Assembly (NCBI GenBank): GCA_934338065.1 | Contig: CAKRGX010000019.1 | Coordinates: 1-29,116 of the forward strand | DNA from: an uncultured Eubacterium sp. | GTDB taxonomy: Bacteria; Bacillota; Clostridia; Lachnospirales; Lachnospiraceae | DNA: 29,116 nt | Direction: 5' to 3' | Shown here: in pieces, positions 6,211 through 14,169 of the stretch | How positions within the stretch are numbered: the stretch's first letter is position 1 | Layout: each line of letters starts with the position of its first letter | Program-made: the position numbers and the translations under genes | Notes under the pieces: model-generated | Database searches by the model: none | What the model was told of the DNA's origin: nothing | The model's input: only the letters and a program-made list of their open reading frames with translations

Positions 6211-6310
6211 AAAAAGCCCCCTGCCTATTTCATAGCCGGATCATCGATTGACAACCATTCTCTTACTATCCTACGCAGAAAGCTTTCCATAAATTCATAC
6301 TATTTTAACA

Positions 6311-7678
6311 CTAATTGTTACTTCGCATGATAATCACCGGCGCACCTTTTCCTTCTATATAGTCCTTTGTGATCACCACTTTTCCGATCATGTCATCTTT
6401 TGGTATTTCATACATAATATCCATCATGAATTCTTCTATGATTGATCTCAGCGCACGTGCTCCTGTCTTTTTTGCTGCCGCCTTCTTTGCCACAGCACGC
6501 AGGGCATCTTCTTCAAATTCAAGATCAACCTCATCCATACGCAGCAGTTTACGATACTGTTTGATGATCGCATTGCGAGGCTTACTCAGCACCTCCACCA
6601 AAAGATCTTCGTCCATTGCCTGAAGCGAAAACACGATTGGCAGACGTCCAATAAACTCCGGTATCAATCCGTATTCACGGATATCCTCTGTCTCCACACG
6701 CGCAAACAGGTCTTTTTCATGATCAAACCGGTCTCTTAATTCAGAACCAAACCCCATCGTTCCCTGCTTCGTCAGGCGTTTCTTTATAATATCTTCCAAT
6801 CCCGGAAAGGCACCGCCACAGATAAACAAAATGTTACTGGTGTTTACTGTTGTCATCGGAACCATAGCGTTTTTATTCGTTGCACCAACAGGCACTTCAA
6901 TATCTGCCCCTTCTAATAATTTCAGCAGTGCCTGTTGGACAGACTCACCACTGACATCACGGTTATTTGTATTCTGTTTTTTCGCTATCTTATCAATCTC
7001 ATCAATATAAACAATCCCACGCTCAGCCAATTCAACATCGTTGTCTGCATTGGCAAGCAGTTTGGATATCACGCTCTCAACATCGTCTCCGATATACCCT
7101 GCCTCTGTCAAGGCTGTAGCATCCGTGATTGCTAACGGAACCTGTAGCAATCTTGCCATAGTCTTTACCATAAATGTTTTACCGCTTCCGGTTGGTCCAA
7201 GCATCAGCATATTTGATTTTTCAATCTCTACACCATCATCTGTCTTCTCTGCAAGGACACGTTTATAATGGTTGTATACGCCAACAGAAAGTACTTTTTT
7301 TGCATTCTCCTGTCCCATGACATACTCATCCAGATTTCCTTTTATTACATGTGGTGCCGGAAGCTGGTTAATATCAAGAATCGGTTTTTCCTGTTTTTCT
7401 TTTTTCTTTGTCTTAACTTTATGACGCTCCTGAAATTCCGCCGGAGGCTCTACCCCCATTGATCCCAGATTCAAAAACTCTATATTTGGCATCCCCGGAT
7501 AATTCGGCATCCCCTGCATACCAATCTGGTCAAATGTCTTCTGCATGCAGTCTGAGCAGATCGTTATATTGTTAGGAATTGTAATCATACGCTCTACTTT
7601 ACTCTCCGGACGATGGCAAAGATAGCAGATCTTCTCATATCCATTTGTTGTATTATCTTTTTTATTTTCTTCGCTCAT
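6311..7678 (-). CDS. clpX: ATP-dependent Clp protease unfoldase ClpX
   Basis: An AAA+ unfoldase that recognises tagged substrates and feeds them to ClpP. The N-terminal C4 zinc-binding domain has C18, C21, C41 and C44. Walker A is GPTGSGKT, Walker B is IVYIDEIDKIA, and the substrate-gripping pore loop is GYIGDDVES (usually GYVG). I chose the start MSEENKKDN because GGAGAG lies 4-5 bases before it; the earlier ATG overlaps that Shine-Dalgarno. At 455 residues it is slightly longer than typical ClpX (about 420), the extra residues lying in the linker after the zinc domain. clpP is not adjacent. The promoter overlaps the end of htrA. Confidence 0.97.
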   Translation of the reverse strand: MSEENKKDNTTNGYEKICYLCHRPESKVERMITIPNNITICSDCMQKTFDQIGMQGMPNYPGMPNIEFLNLGSMGVEPPAEFQERHKVKTKKKEKQEKPILDINQLPAPHVIKGNLDEYVMGQENAKKVLSVGVYNHYKRVLAEKTDDGVEIEKSNMLMLGPTGSGKTFMVKTMARLLQVPLAITDATALTEAGYIGDDVESVISKLLANADNDVELAERGIVYIDEIDKIAKKQNTNNRDVSGESVQQALLKLLEGADIEVPVGATNKNAMVPMTTVNTSNILFICGGAFPGLEDIIKKRLTKQGTMGFGSELRDRFDHEKDLFARVETEDIREYGLIPEFIGRLPIVFSLQAMDEDLLVEVLSKPRNAIIKQYRKLLRMDEVDLEFEEDALRAVAKKAAAKKTGARALRSIIEEFMMDIMYEIPKDDMIGKVVITKDYIEGKGAPVIIMRSNN

Positions 7679-7704
7679 AATTCTCTCCATCTGTTATCTA
7701 CATT

Positions 7705-7750
7705 AAAATCCCATCGCTGCCAGCGCAGGTGCGTTAGTACGATGGGATTT
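7705..7750 (-). terminator. Hairpin terminator between htrA and clpX
   Basis: Minus-strand AAATCCCATCG (7740-7750) and CGATGGGATTT (7706-7716) form an 11-bp stem followed by a short T-run. It lies just after the htrA stop and upstream of clpX. The predicted clpX start of transcription falls within its first arm, so only read-through RNA would form the full hairpin. Confidence 0.7.
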
Positions 7751-7779
7751 ATTATACACTATTTTTAATTTTTAGTAAA
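7751..7779 (-). promoter_or_regulatory. clpX promoter
   Basis: Minus-strand TTTACT (7774-7779), a 17-bp spacer and a perfect TATAAT (7751-7756). It overlaps the last codons of htrA and precedes clpX by about 75 bp. Confidence 0.7.
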
Positions 7780-9277
7780 TACCTCTTCCCCAAGGTACTA
7801 TCTGCGAATCGTCTTCATAATCCTGCTCTCCCTGCGGTTGCTGTTGTTGCTGTGAAGAGGAATCATCTCCCAAACCATCTACCGTATCTTTTCCTTTCAA
7901 TACCACATCGACTACTTTTTTCTTGTAACTTCCATCATCACTGCGCATGATCGTTACTTTGATCTTAGTTCCCGTCTTTGTACTATTTACTTTTTCCTTG
8001 ACCTCTTCAATAGTCTTGACGCTGATGCCATCAAGCTGGGTAATAATATCTCCCTGTTTTATCCCTGCTTTGTAGGCTGCACCTGCATCCGATACGGATA
8101 CAACATATACGCCTTTCGGAATACCATAAGCAGAACTTACACTGTCTGATATACTTCGTCCGGTTATGCCAAGATAACCTTTTTCGTTATCCTTTAATAC
8201 CTCTCGGTCCATAAGATCGTTAATGATCGAGACCGCACTACTCATAGGAATTGCATAGCCCATACCTTCCACATTAGTAGAGTTATATGAAAAATACTTG
8301 GATGAATTGATGCCAATAACATTTCCATGTGTATCGATCAAAGCACCACCACTATTACCAGGATTGATTGCCGCATCGGTCTGAAGCAACACCTGTGTCG
8401 TTGACTTTCCACTATTATCCTGTGCCGATACTTCACGGTTCTTCGCACTCAGATAACCAACCGTCACAGACTGGCCATATCCCAGTGCATTACCAATGGC
8501 GATAACCATCTGGCCAACCTTCGCATCATCAGAACTTCCTAAAGAAGCCACCCGTATACTATGTTTTGTTGAGTTTTTTAATTTATTCAGCGGCACTGTC
8601 AGTACAGCAAGATCATTCGAAGCACTGGTTCCCTTTACGGTGGCGTCAGCAACTTCATTGTCATTAAAGGTTACTGTAATCTTGTCTGCTCCCTCTACCA
8701 CATGGTTGTTAGTAACAATAAGCAGTTGATTATTATCCTGCTTTACAATAAATCCTGAACCGGCCCCCTGTGAAGAATACGTCTGTCCAAAATAAGAAGT
8801 CTGCGTACTCTTCTCTGTAATGGCAACAATCGATGGCATCACATTTTCCACAATACCGGAAACGTCACTTGCAGATGCAGCCGAACCAGTTGTGGTTGTA
8901 ATCGTTACTGAATTTCTGCCCTGATCTGTCTGTACCTGGGCAATCTCACTTTCACCAAAAATAAGTCTTGCTATCTGCTGCACCCCTACAAAACACCCGG
9001 CCGCGATCACACCGAAGATCACTGCACTTAAAATAATACGTGGGATCGTCATTCCTTTACGTGGTTTCTTTTGATTTGCCTGTGAACTGCCCGCTTTTTG
9101 AAAACGATACACATTGTCCTGACTTGGCATTGGCTGAGGTCCATCGGTATGCGTGGTCTGCTGTTCCGCCTGTCCCTGCGCTGTCGTATTCTGTGTGTGC
9201 GCTATATTTTCTTTGGTAGGATCTACCATAACAAAATTGTTACTGCCATCCGTTTCCCAGTTATTATTTTCATCCAT
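7772..9277 (-). CDS. htrA: HtrA/DegP-like membrane-anchored serine protease with PDZ domain
   Basis: A 501-residue trypsin-like quality-control protease acting outside the cytoplasmic membrane. The layout is a cytosolic Gln/Thr-rich N-terminus (1-75), a single transmembrane helix (about 79-108), a protease domain with catalytic H192 (VTNNHVVEGAD), D222 (ASNDLAVL) and S309 (INPGNSGGALID), then one PDZ domain (about 375-465) and a Gln/Asp-rich tail. This is the B. subtilis HtrA/HtrB architecture. The start MDENNNWETD has AAAGGA upstream; the preceding in-frame ATG overlaps that site. It is divergent from the sugar transferase gene at 9457. In B. subtilis such genes respond to secretion stress; no comparable operator was recognised here. 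Confidence 0.95.
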   Translation of the reverse strand: MDENNNWETDGSNNFVMVDPTKENIAHTQNTTAQGQAEQQTTHTDGPQPMPSQDNVYRFQKAGSSQANQKKPRKGMTIPRIILSAVIFGVIAAGCFVGVQQIARLIFGESEIAQVQTDQGRNSVTITTTTGSAASASDVSGIVENVMPSIVAITEKSTQTSYFGQTYSSQGAGSGFIVKQDNNQLLIVTNNHVVEGADKITVTFNDNEVADATVKGTSASNDLAVLTVPLNKLKNSTKHSIRVASLGSSDDAKVGQMVIAIGNALGYGQSVTVGYLSAKNREVSAQDNSGKSTTQVLLQTDAAINPGNSGGALIDTHGNVIGINSSKYFSYNSTNVEGMGYAIPMSSAVSIINDLMDREVLKDNEKGYLGITGRSISDSVSSAYGIPKGVYVVSVSDAGAAYKAGIKQGDIITQLDGISVKTIEEVKEKVNSTKTGTKIKVTIMRSDDGSYKKKVVDVVLKGKDTVDGLGDDSSSQQQQQPQGEQDYEDDSQIVPWGRGIY

Positions 9278-9358
9278 GATAATACATCCTTTCTTCATAA
9301 GTTAGACTCATTATAAAGCCTAATTGTGTTTAGTTTGTGAATGTAAGAACTTTACTTA

Positions 9359-9387
9359 TTGTGAAAAACCATAAAATGGTATATAAT
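9359..9387 (+). promoter_or_regulatory. Promoter of polyprenyl sugar transferase gene
   Basis: TTGTGA (9359-9364), a 17-bp spacer and a perfect TATAAT (9382-9387). The leader to the TTG start is about 60 nt. Confidence 0.75.
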
Positions 9388-9456
9388 ATTACTGTTCATT
9401 GTGAAAATTCGTGCTGATCGAACCGTTACATTATTGAGAGAAAGGGTGCATTTATT

Positions 9457-10884
9457 TTGATTAAAGGAAATCAAAAGTTACTAAATCTTTTTCGTATATT
9501 GATTGATACGGCCATTATGGTCTTTTCCTTTTTAGCTGCTTATGAACTTCGATTTGATACCGATCACAGTATCCTGATCAAATGGGGAATGGAACGCCCC
9601 CGTGGTTTATATGGTTCTCTTCAGGATTACCTGCAGATCCTCTTTATGCTGATCCCGTGTTATCTGGTATCGTATTACTTCTTTCATTTATATGATCCCA
9701 AACGCGTAAAAAGCCGCAAAACAGAAATTTTTAACATGTTTAAGGCAAATATCGTTGGTATTTTATATTGTGTTGCTTTTTTATTTTTTATACATAATGG
9801 GACCTGGGCCCGCCTTTTTATCGTCATTTTTGTCACCTTGAACTTTATCCTTGGCGTATTTTTCCGTTTTACGATTACAACGATCCTGCGGAAGATACGG
9901 AGAAAGGGATTAAATCAGAAACATATCCTGCTTGTTGGATACAGCCGCGCTGCCGAAAGTTATATCGACCGTCTGCTGGCTCATCCGGAATGGGGGTTTT
10001 CGATTCATGGAATTTTGGATAATCACAAACCGCTTGCTTATTCCTACCGTGATATTCATGTAATCGGACGTATCGACGAACTGGAGAAAATGCTGGAAGA
10101 AAATGACTACGATGAAATTGCCATTACCCTCGGCATTAACCATTATGATGCGCTGGAACGCATCGTTGCTATCACAGAGAAATCCGGTGTGCACACAAAA
10201 TTCATCCCGGATTATAACAATATCATTCCAACCCGTCCGTATACCGAAGATCTTGATGGGCTTCCGGTTATTCATGTACGAAAAGTACCATTACTGAATT
10301 CATTTAACCGCTTTTTAAAACGTGTTTTTGATATTTTAGGGGCGCTCTTATTGATTATTTTATTTTCAATCCCTATGGCGATTGTGGCATCGATCATCAA
10401 AATCACATCGCCGGGACCTCTTATCTTCAAGCAGGAACGCGTCGGTCTTCACAACCGTCCTTTTAAAATGTATAAATTCCGTTCGATGGAAGTACAGGAT
10501 GCTTCCAAGGAGAAACAGGCTTGGACTGTCCAGAATGATCCGCGTGTGACCCCAATTGGAAAATTTATCCGGAAAACAAGTCTGGACGAGCTTCCTCAGT
10601 TCTTTAATGTACTGAAAGGTGATATGAGCCTTGTCGGGCCACGGCCGGAAAGACCATTTTTCGTTGAAAAATTTAAAGAAGAGATACCACGTTACATGGT
10701 AAAACATCAAGTACGTCCGGGTATCACCGGATGGGCGCAGGTAAATGGCTACCGTGGTGACACATCCATCCGCATGCGTATTGACTGTGACTTGTATTAC
10801 ATTGAAAACTGGACATTTGGTTTAGATATTAAAATCTTATTTCTGACGATTTTTAAGGGATTTGTCAACAAAAACGCTTATTGA
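9457..10884 (+). CDS. Undecaprenyl-phosphate sugar phosphotransferase (WcaJ/CpsE-like)
   Basis: A 475-residue polyprenyl-phosphate hexose-1-phosphate transferase. It moves a sugar phosphate from a UDP-sugar to undecaprenyl phosphate, the first membrane step of exopolysaccharide or capsule synthesis. The N-terminal half has four or five transmembrane segments (about 13-28, 48-72, 98-112, 118-142) and then a Rossmann-like domain (about 150-250). A further hydrophobic segment (about 285-308) precedes the catalytic domain with KQERVGLHNRPFKMYKFRSM, KTSLDELPQFFNVLKGDMSL, VGPRPE and PGITGWAQVNGYRG. The start is TTG with AAAGGG about 10 bases upstream. It stands alone, without glycosyltransferase neighbours in the window. 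Its stop overlaps the convergent helicase gene by 7 bp. The sugar specificity cannot be read from sequence. Confidence 0.92.
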   Translation: MIKGNQKLLNLFRILIDTAIMVFSFLAAYELRFDTDHSILIKWGMERPRGLYGSLQDYLQILFMLIPCYLVSYYFFHLYDPKRVKSRKTEIFNMFKANIVGILYCVAFLFFIHNGTWARLFIVIFVTLNFILGVFFRFTITTILRKIRRKGLNQKHILLVGYSRAAESYIDRLLAHPEWGFSIHGILDNHKPLAYSYRDIHVIGRIDELEKMLEENDYDEIAITLGINHYDALERIVAITEKSGVHTKFIPDYNNIIPTRPYTEDLDGLPVIHVRKVPLLNSFNRFLKRVFDILGALLLIILFSIPMAIVASIIKITSPGPLIFKQERVGLHNRPFKMYKFRSMEVQDASKEKQAWTVQNDPRVTPIGKFIRKTSLDELPQFFNVLKGDMSLVGPRPERPFFVEKFKEEIPRYMVKHQVRPGITGWAQVNGYRGDTSIRMRIDCDLYYIENWTFGLDIKILFLTIFKGFVNKNAY

Positions 10885-13298
10885 TCTTTCCAGAATGTGT
10901 TTAATTCCGTTTTTAACTGCGGAATGTCCACTATTTTGTATTCCTTCCACTCACGTGGAAATAATTCACGATATTGTCTCTGCAGGAATCTTTCATCCAG
11001 CAGCAGGATAGCACCTTTATCCTCTGCTGTACGAATGACTCTTCCTCCCGCTTGAAACACCTTGTTCAGCCCAGGATACAGATAGGCATAGTCAAAACCG
11101 GCACCTTTCTTTTTTTCAAAATAATCTTTAAATAATTCTCTTTCATTGCAAACCATCGGAAGTCCTGTTCCTACAATGACAGCTCCAATCAGTCGGTCTT
11201 CACGTAGATCAATGCCCTCACTGAAGATCCCCCCCATAACACAGCAGCCGACAACAAACCCATTCTCCTGTTCTTCAAAGGCTTGTAAAAATTCTTCTTT
11301 ATCTCTTTCTCTCATATCCGGATTCTGCACAAGCAGGCGTCCGTTTTTTCTATCCCGCATGCGAAGCACAATTTGATCCATAAAAGCATACGAAGGGAAA
11401 AACACAAGATAGTTACCATCCTTTGCTTCAATAAAGGTATCGATATAATCAGCAATCTTCTGGTATTCCTCCGGTCCTCTTCGTGTATACTTACTTGTTG
11501 CATCACGGGCAATTAATATCTTCCGCTGGCTTGGAAGAAACGAAGACTCCGCATACACAGCAGCATCCTCTTTGCTGCCCCCTAGTTGTTCTTTATAATA
11601 TCGTATCGGAAGGAGTGTCGCAGAAAATAAGATTGTGCTGCGTACCCTGTCCATTACCTCCCTTAAGCAATGAGATGGATCCATGCACTGGAGTTTAATC
11701 CGAAATTTTCTTTCCGAATCATAGTCCAGATAGATCCGGTACTTCTCATCCATATTTTCCAGCATAGCCAGAAAATGCCGCACCCCAAAATAAAAGTTGA
11801 GCAAAGTGTCTCTATCAGGCAATACCGGGTATTCTTTGGAAAAAAGCTCATAGTCTGCCAGCACACGAAGAAGCTGAAACTCAAACACGCCAGCCTCTTC
11901 AATCACTTTAAATTCATCACATTCATGCCTCCAGTTAAGCATAGAACGGTTTGCTGCTTCCAGTGACTTCTCCAGCTTTCGCAGAAGATACTGTGTCTCC
12001 GGCCTTCTCTCATGACGCAACACCGCTTTCACAATACGCTTTACTTCAAGGAAATCCTCCTTAACCAGACGGGCGCTATACATCTCACGCCCTCTCTCTA
12101 CCAGATTATGCGCCTCATCAACAAGTAACACCATGTCTCCCTTTTTTTCATTGGAAAAGAAACGTCTGAGATATACGTTCGGATCAAACACATAGTTATA
12201 GTCACATATAACCGCATCCGCAAACAAGGCTGCATCCAGCCCCATTTCGAACGGACAGACCTGATGTTTCTCTGCATACTTTAAAATAATGTCACGGGTC
12301 ATCTTATCCTCGCTGGTCAGCATATCATAAACCGCTTCATTTACACGGTCATAGTGGCCCTTCGCCCGGTCGCATTCTCCTGGATTACATGCCAATTTTT
12401 CAAGAATACACAGTTTTTCTTTTGCCGTGATCGTCAATGGTTTTAATGCCAGATCCTGCTGTCCCAACAGTTCAAAACACTCTTCTGCTACTGTGCGTGT
12501 TATCGTCTTGGCAGTGAGATAAAAAATACGATCCGTAAGTCCCTCACCCATCGCTTTAACTGCCGGGAATACTGTTGTAATGGTTTTGCCTACTCCGGTC
12601 GGCGCTTCAATGAAAAGTTTTTTCTTTTTTTCTATCGAATGATATACCATCGCTGCCAATTCTTTCTGCCCGGTACGGTAATCAAAGGGAAAGACCAGCC
12701 TGCTAATCGACGCATTTCGTTTTTTCTTCCAGTCAAATTCATAGACCGCCCATTTTTCATAGCGCTCCATCAGTTCTAGAAACCATTGAACAATCTCCAG
12801 CCGTGTGTAGGTCTCCTGAAAACGCACAATCTGCTCTGTCTCCAGATGGCAATATGTCACCTGAACCTCAATCTCCGACAAATCTTCCTGCTCAGCTACC
12901 ATATACGCATAGCACATTGCCTGTGCCTTATGGACATAGATTGGCTCCGTCAATTCGTCTATATTCAAATACACACCTTTGATCTCATCGATCAAAACAT
13001 GATTTCCGTCACGGTATATACCATCTGCACGCCCTTCAACTTTCAGATAAAATGACTCCTGCGAATCCCAGCTTTCCATTTTCTGTAGCACAAAAAGAGA
13101 GACTTCCGCTTCATAGCCCAGTCCCATACTCTTCTGAATCTTGCGATGTATCTTACTGCCTAATTGCATTGCTTCTGTGTTTCTCGCCCCTGAACCAGTA
13201 GAAGAGATATCTCCCTGACGGAAAATAAATTCTACCAGATTGCGAACCGATATTTTCACCGTTGTCTTTTCTTCACTCATGTCATAAGTATAGTTCAT
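10878..13298 (-). CDS. PD-(D/E)XK nuclease-DinG/XPD superfamily 2 helicase fusion
   Basis: An 806-residue protein. The N-terminal region (about 15-180) has a RecB/Cas4-like nuclease signature: H51 in GSKIHRK, D92 in EGRADGI, E105 and K107 in LIDEIKG, then QAMCYAY. The rest is an iron-sulphur superfamily 2 helicase of the DinG/XPD type: Walker A APTGVGKT, a cysteine cluster around LCILEKLACNPGEC and CPFEMG (4Fe-4S ligands), DEAH box VDEAHNL, and C-terminal motifs FSATLLP and QAGGRVIR. The expected activity is 5'-3' unwinding linked to DNA cleavage in repair. The start is uncertain: no clear Shine-Dalgarno precedes the first ATG, and the ATG at residue 7 is possible. The gene is convergent with the sugar transferase. 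Confidence 0.9.
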   Translation of the reverse strand: MNYTYDMSEEKTTVKISVRNLVEFIFRQGDISSTGSGARNTEAMQLGSKIHRKIQKSMGLGYEAEVSLFVLQKMESWDSQESFYLKVEGRADGIYRDGNHVLIDEIKGVYLNIDELTEPIYVHKAQAMCYAYMVAEQEDLSEIEVQVTYCHLETEQIVRFQETYTRLEIVQWFLELMERYEKWAVYEFDWKKKRNASISRLVFPFDYRTGQKELAAMVYHSIEKKKKLFIEAPTGVGKTITTVFPAVKAMGEGLTDRIFYLTAKTITRTVAEECFELLGQQDLALKPLTITAKEKLCILEKLACNPGECDRAKGHYDRVNEAVYDMLTSEDKMTRDIILKYAEKHQVCPFEMGLDAALFADAVICDYNYVFDPNVYLRRFFSNEKKGDMVLLVDEAHNLVERGREMYSARLVKEDFLEVKRIVKAVLRHERRPETQYLLRKLEKSLEAANRSMLNWRHECDEFKVIEEAGVFEFQLLRVLADYELFSKEYPVLPDRDTLLNFYFGVRHFLAMLENMDEKYRIYLDYDSERKFRIKLQCMDPSHCLREVMDRVRSTILFSATLLPIRYYKEQLGGSKEDAAVYAESSFLPSQRKILIARDATSKYTRRGPEEYQKIADYIDTFIEAKDGNYLVFFPSYAFMDQIVLRMRDRKNGRLLVQNPDMRERDKEEFLQAFEEQENGFVVGCCVMGGIFSEGIDLREDRLIGAVIVGTGLPMVCNERELFKDYFEKKKGAGFDYAYLYPGLNKVFQAGGRVIRTAEDKGAILLLDERFLQRQYRELFPREWKEYKIVDIPQLKTELNTFWKDQ

Positions 13299-13480
13299 TT
13301 AAAGAGTTCTTGCAAGGTCTGTGTGGCAAGTGAAAAGTTTGTATGACACATTCACGGGGAACGGATGCGCGGTTCTTTTTTGCTCTCACCCTCTTTATCT
13401 TGTTGTTTGTATAAAAAAGTTAATTAGTAAATTACCTCTGTTGCATTTCCAGCCAAAACATGATAAAGTTGTCGTGTTAC
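13299..13480. other. Intergenic region with no recognised gene
   Basis: AT-rich spacer between the divergent helicase and DUF1292 genes. It contains a short GAAC/GTTC hairpin followed by a T-run near 13360-13382, but no gene upstream on that strand would use it. No convincing helicase promoter was found. Confidence 0.5.
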
Positions 13481-13489
13481 TGTTATAAT
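13481..13489 (+). promoter_or_regulatory. Extended -10 promoter of DUF1292 gene
   Basis: TG followed after one base by a perfect TATAAT (13484-13489) is an extended -10 element. No good -35 is present, which this class does not require. It lies about 30 bp upstream of the start codon. Confidence 0.6.
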
Positions 13490-13517
13490 TTTATGACTAT
13501 AGGAGGATTTGAAAAAT

Positions 13518-13889
13518 ATGTCTGATATTGACTATAATGAATTAGAAGAATTAACTCTTACCATGGAGGATGAAAACGGAGAAACAACAGAATGTGAGCT
13601 GCAGTTTGTCTTTGAATATGACAATCAGGACTATGGTGCTTTTTGCGAGACAGACAGCGAAACCGCTGAGTTCTATTTTTTTGCCATTGATGGTAAGACT
13701 AATTGGAAAGGCGAGACAGAATTAGAACTTGAGCCGGTAGAAGATGACACTCTTCTTGAACAGTTAGTGGAAGTTCTTCAACAGATCATTGATGAAGAGA
13801 CTTCCAAAGATGATGAGGAAGATGACACAGAAGAAACGGAAGATGACAGCAAGTGGGACCAGTTTATTAATAAAAAATTAGAGGACTAG
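13518..13889 (+). CDS. DUF1292 family acidic protein (YrzB-like)
   Basis: A 123-residue, very acidic protein. The core ITLTMEDENGE-like start followed by CELQFVFEYDNQDYGAF and the YFFAID segment fits the DUF1292/YrzB family of small cytosolic Firmicute proteins of unknown function. The last third is almost all Asp, Glu and Lys. The start ATG (MSDIDYNEL) has AGGAGG 11 bases upstream; an in-frame TTG is only 2 bases from that site and is less likely. A bidirectional-looking terminator follows. In many Firmicutes this family sits near yrrK-type Holliday resolvase genes, which are absent here. Confidence 0.8.
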   Translation: MSDIDYNELEELTLTMEDENGETTECELQFVFEYDNQDYGAFCETDSETAEFYFFAIDGKTNWKGETELELEPVEDDTLLEQLVEVLQQIIDEETSKDDEEDDTEETEDDSKWDQFINKKLED

Positions 13890-13900
13890 CTGCAATAAAA

Positions 13901-13938
13901 GGAAAAATCCCAGGCCCAAAATGGTCCAGGATTTTTCC
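13901..13938. terminator. Bidirectional intrinsic terminator
   Basis: GGAAAAATCC (13901-13910) and GGATTTTTCC (13929-13938) form a 10-bp stem with U-rich flanks on both strands. It can end the DUF1292 transcript rightward and the gltX-xylanase operon leftward. Confidence 0.75.
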
Positions 13939-13990
13939 TACATCTTTGTAACGAAGTATTTATCACCTGTTTCTTGAAGACAGCCGAATA

Positions 13991-14149
13991 TTATTCTTTT
14001 TTTACATTTTTTCTTTTTTCTTTACAATTTGCGCAGTCTCCATGACATCCGCCACACATAGAAGAACCATCCTTATGTGCCACATATGTCAAAATAAATA
14101 TTGCTGCGATTACAATCACGATCAAAATGATCACACTAATCCAATTCAA
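13991..14149 (-). CDS. FeoB-associated-type Cys-rich small membrane protein
   Basis: A 52-residue frame starting at TTG, with AGAGAGG 8 bases upstream. It has one transmembrane helix (about residues 4-23) followed by a cysteine cluster C-x2-C-x3-C-x2-C (GGCHGDCANCKEK) and a Lys-rich tail. This layout resembles the small FeoB-associated Cys-rich membrane proteins. No feoA or feoB is in the window, so a role in iron handling is inference. It lies 20 bp downstream of the xylanase gene on the same strand and is probably co-transcribed. Confidence 0.75.
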   Translation of the reverse strand: MNWISVIILIVIVIAAIFILTYVAHKDGSSMCGGCHGDCANCKEKRKNVKKE

Positions 14150-14169
14150 GACAAACGCCTCTCTTTCTG

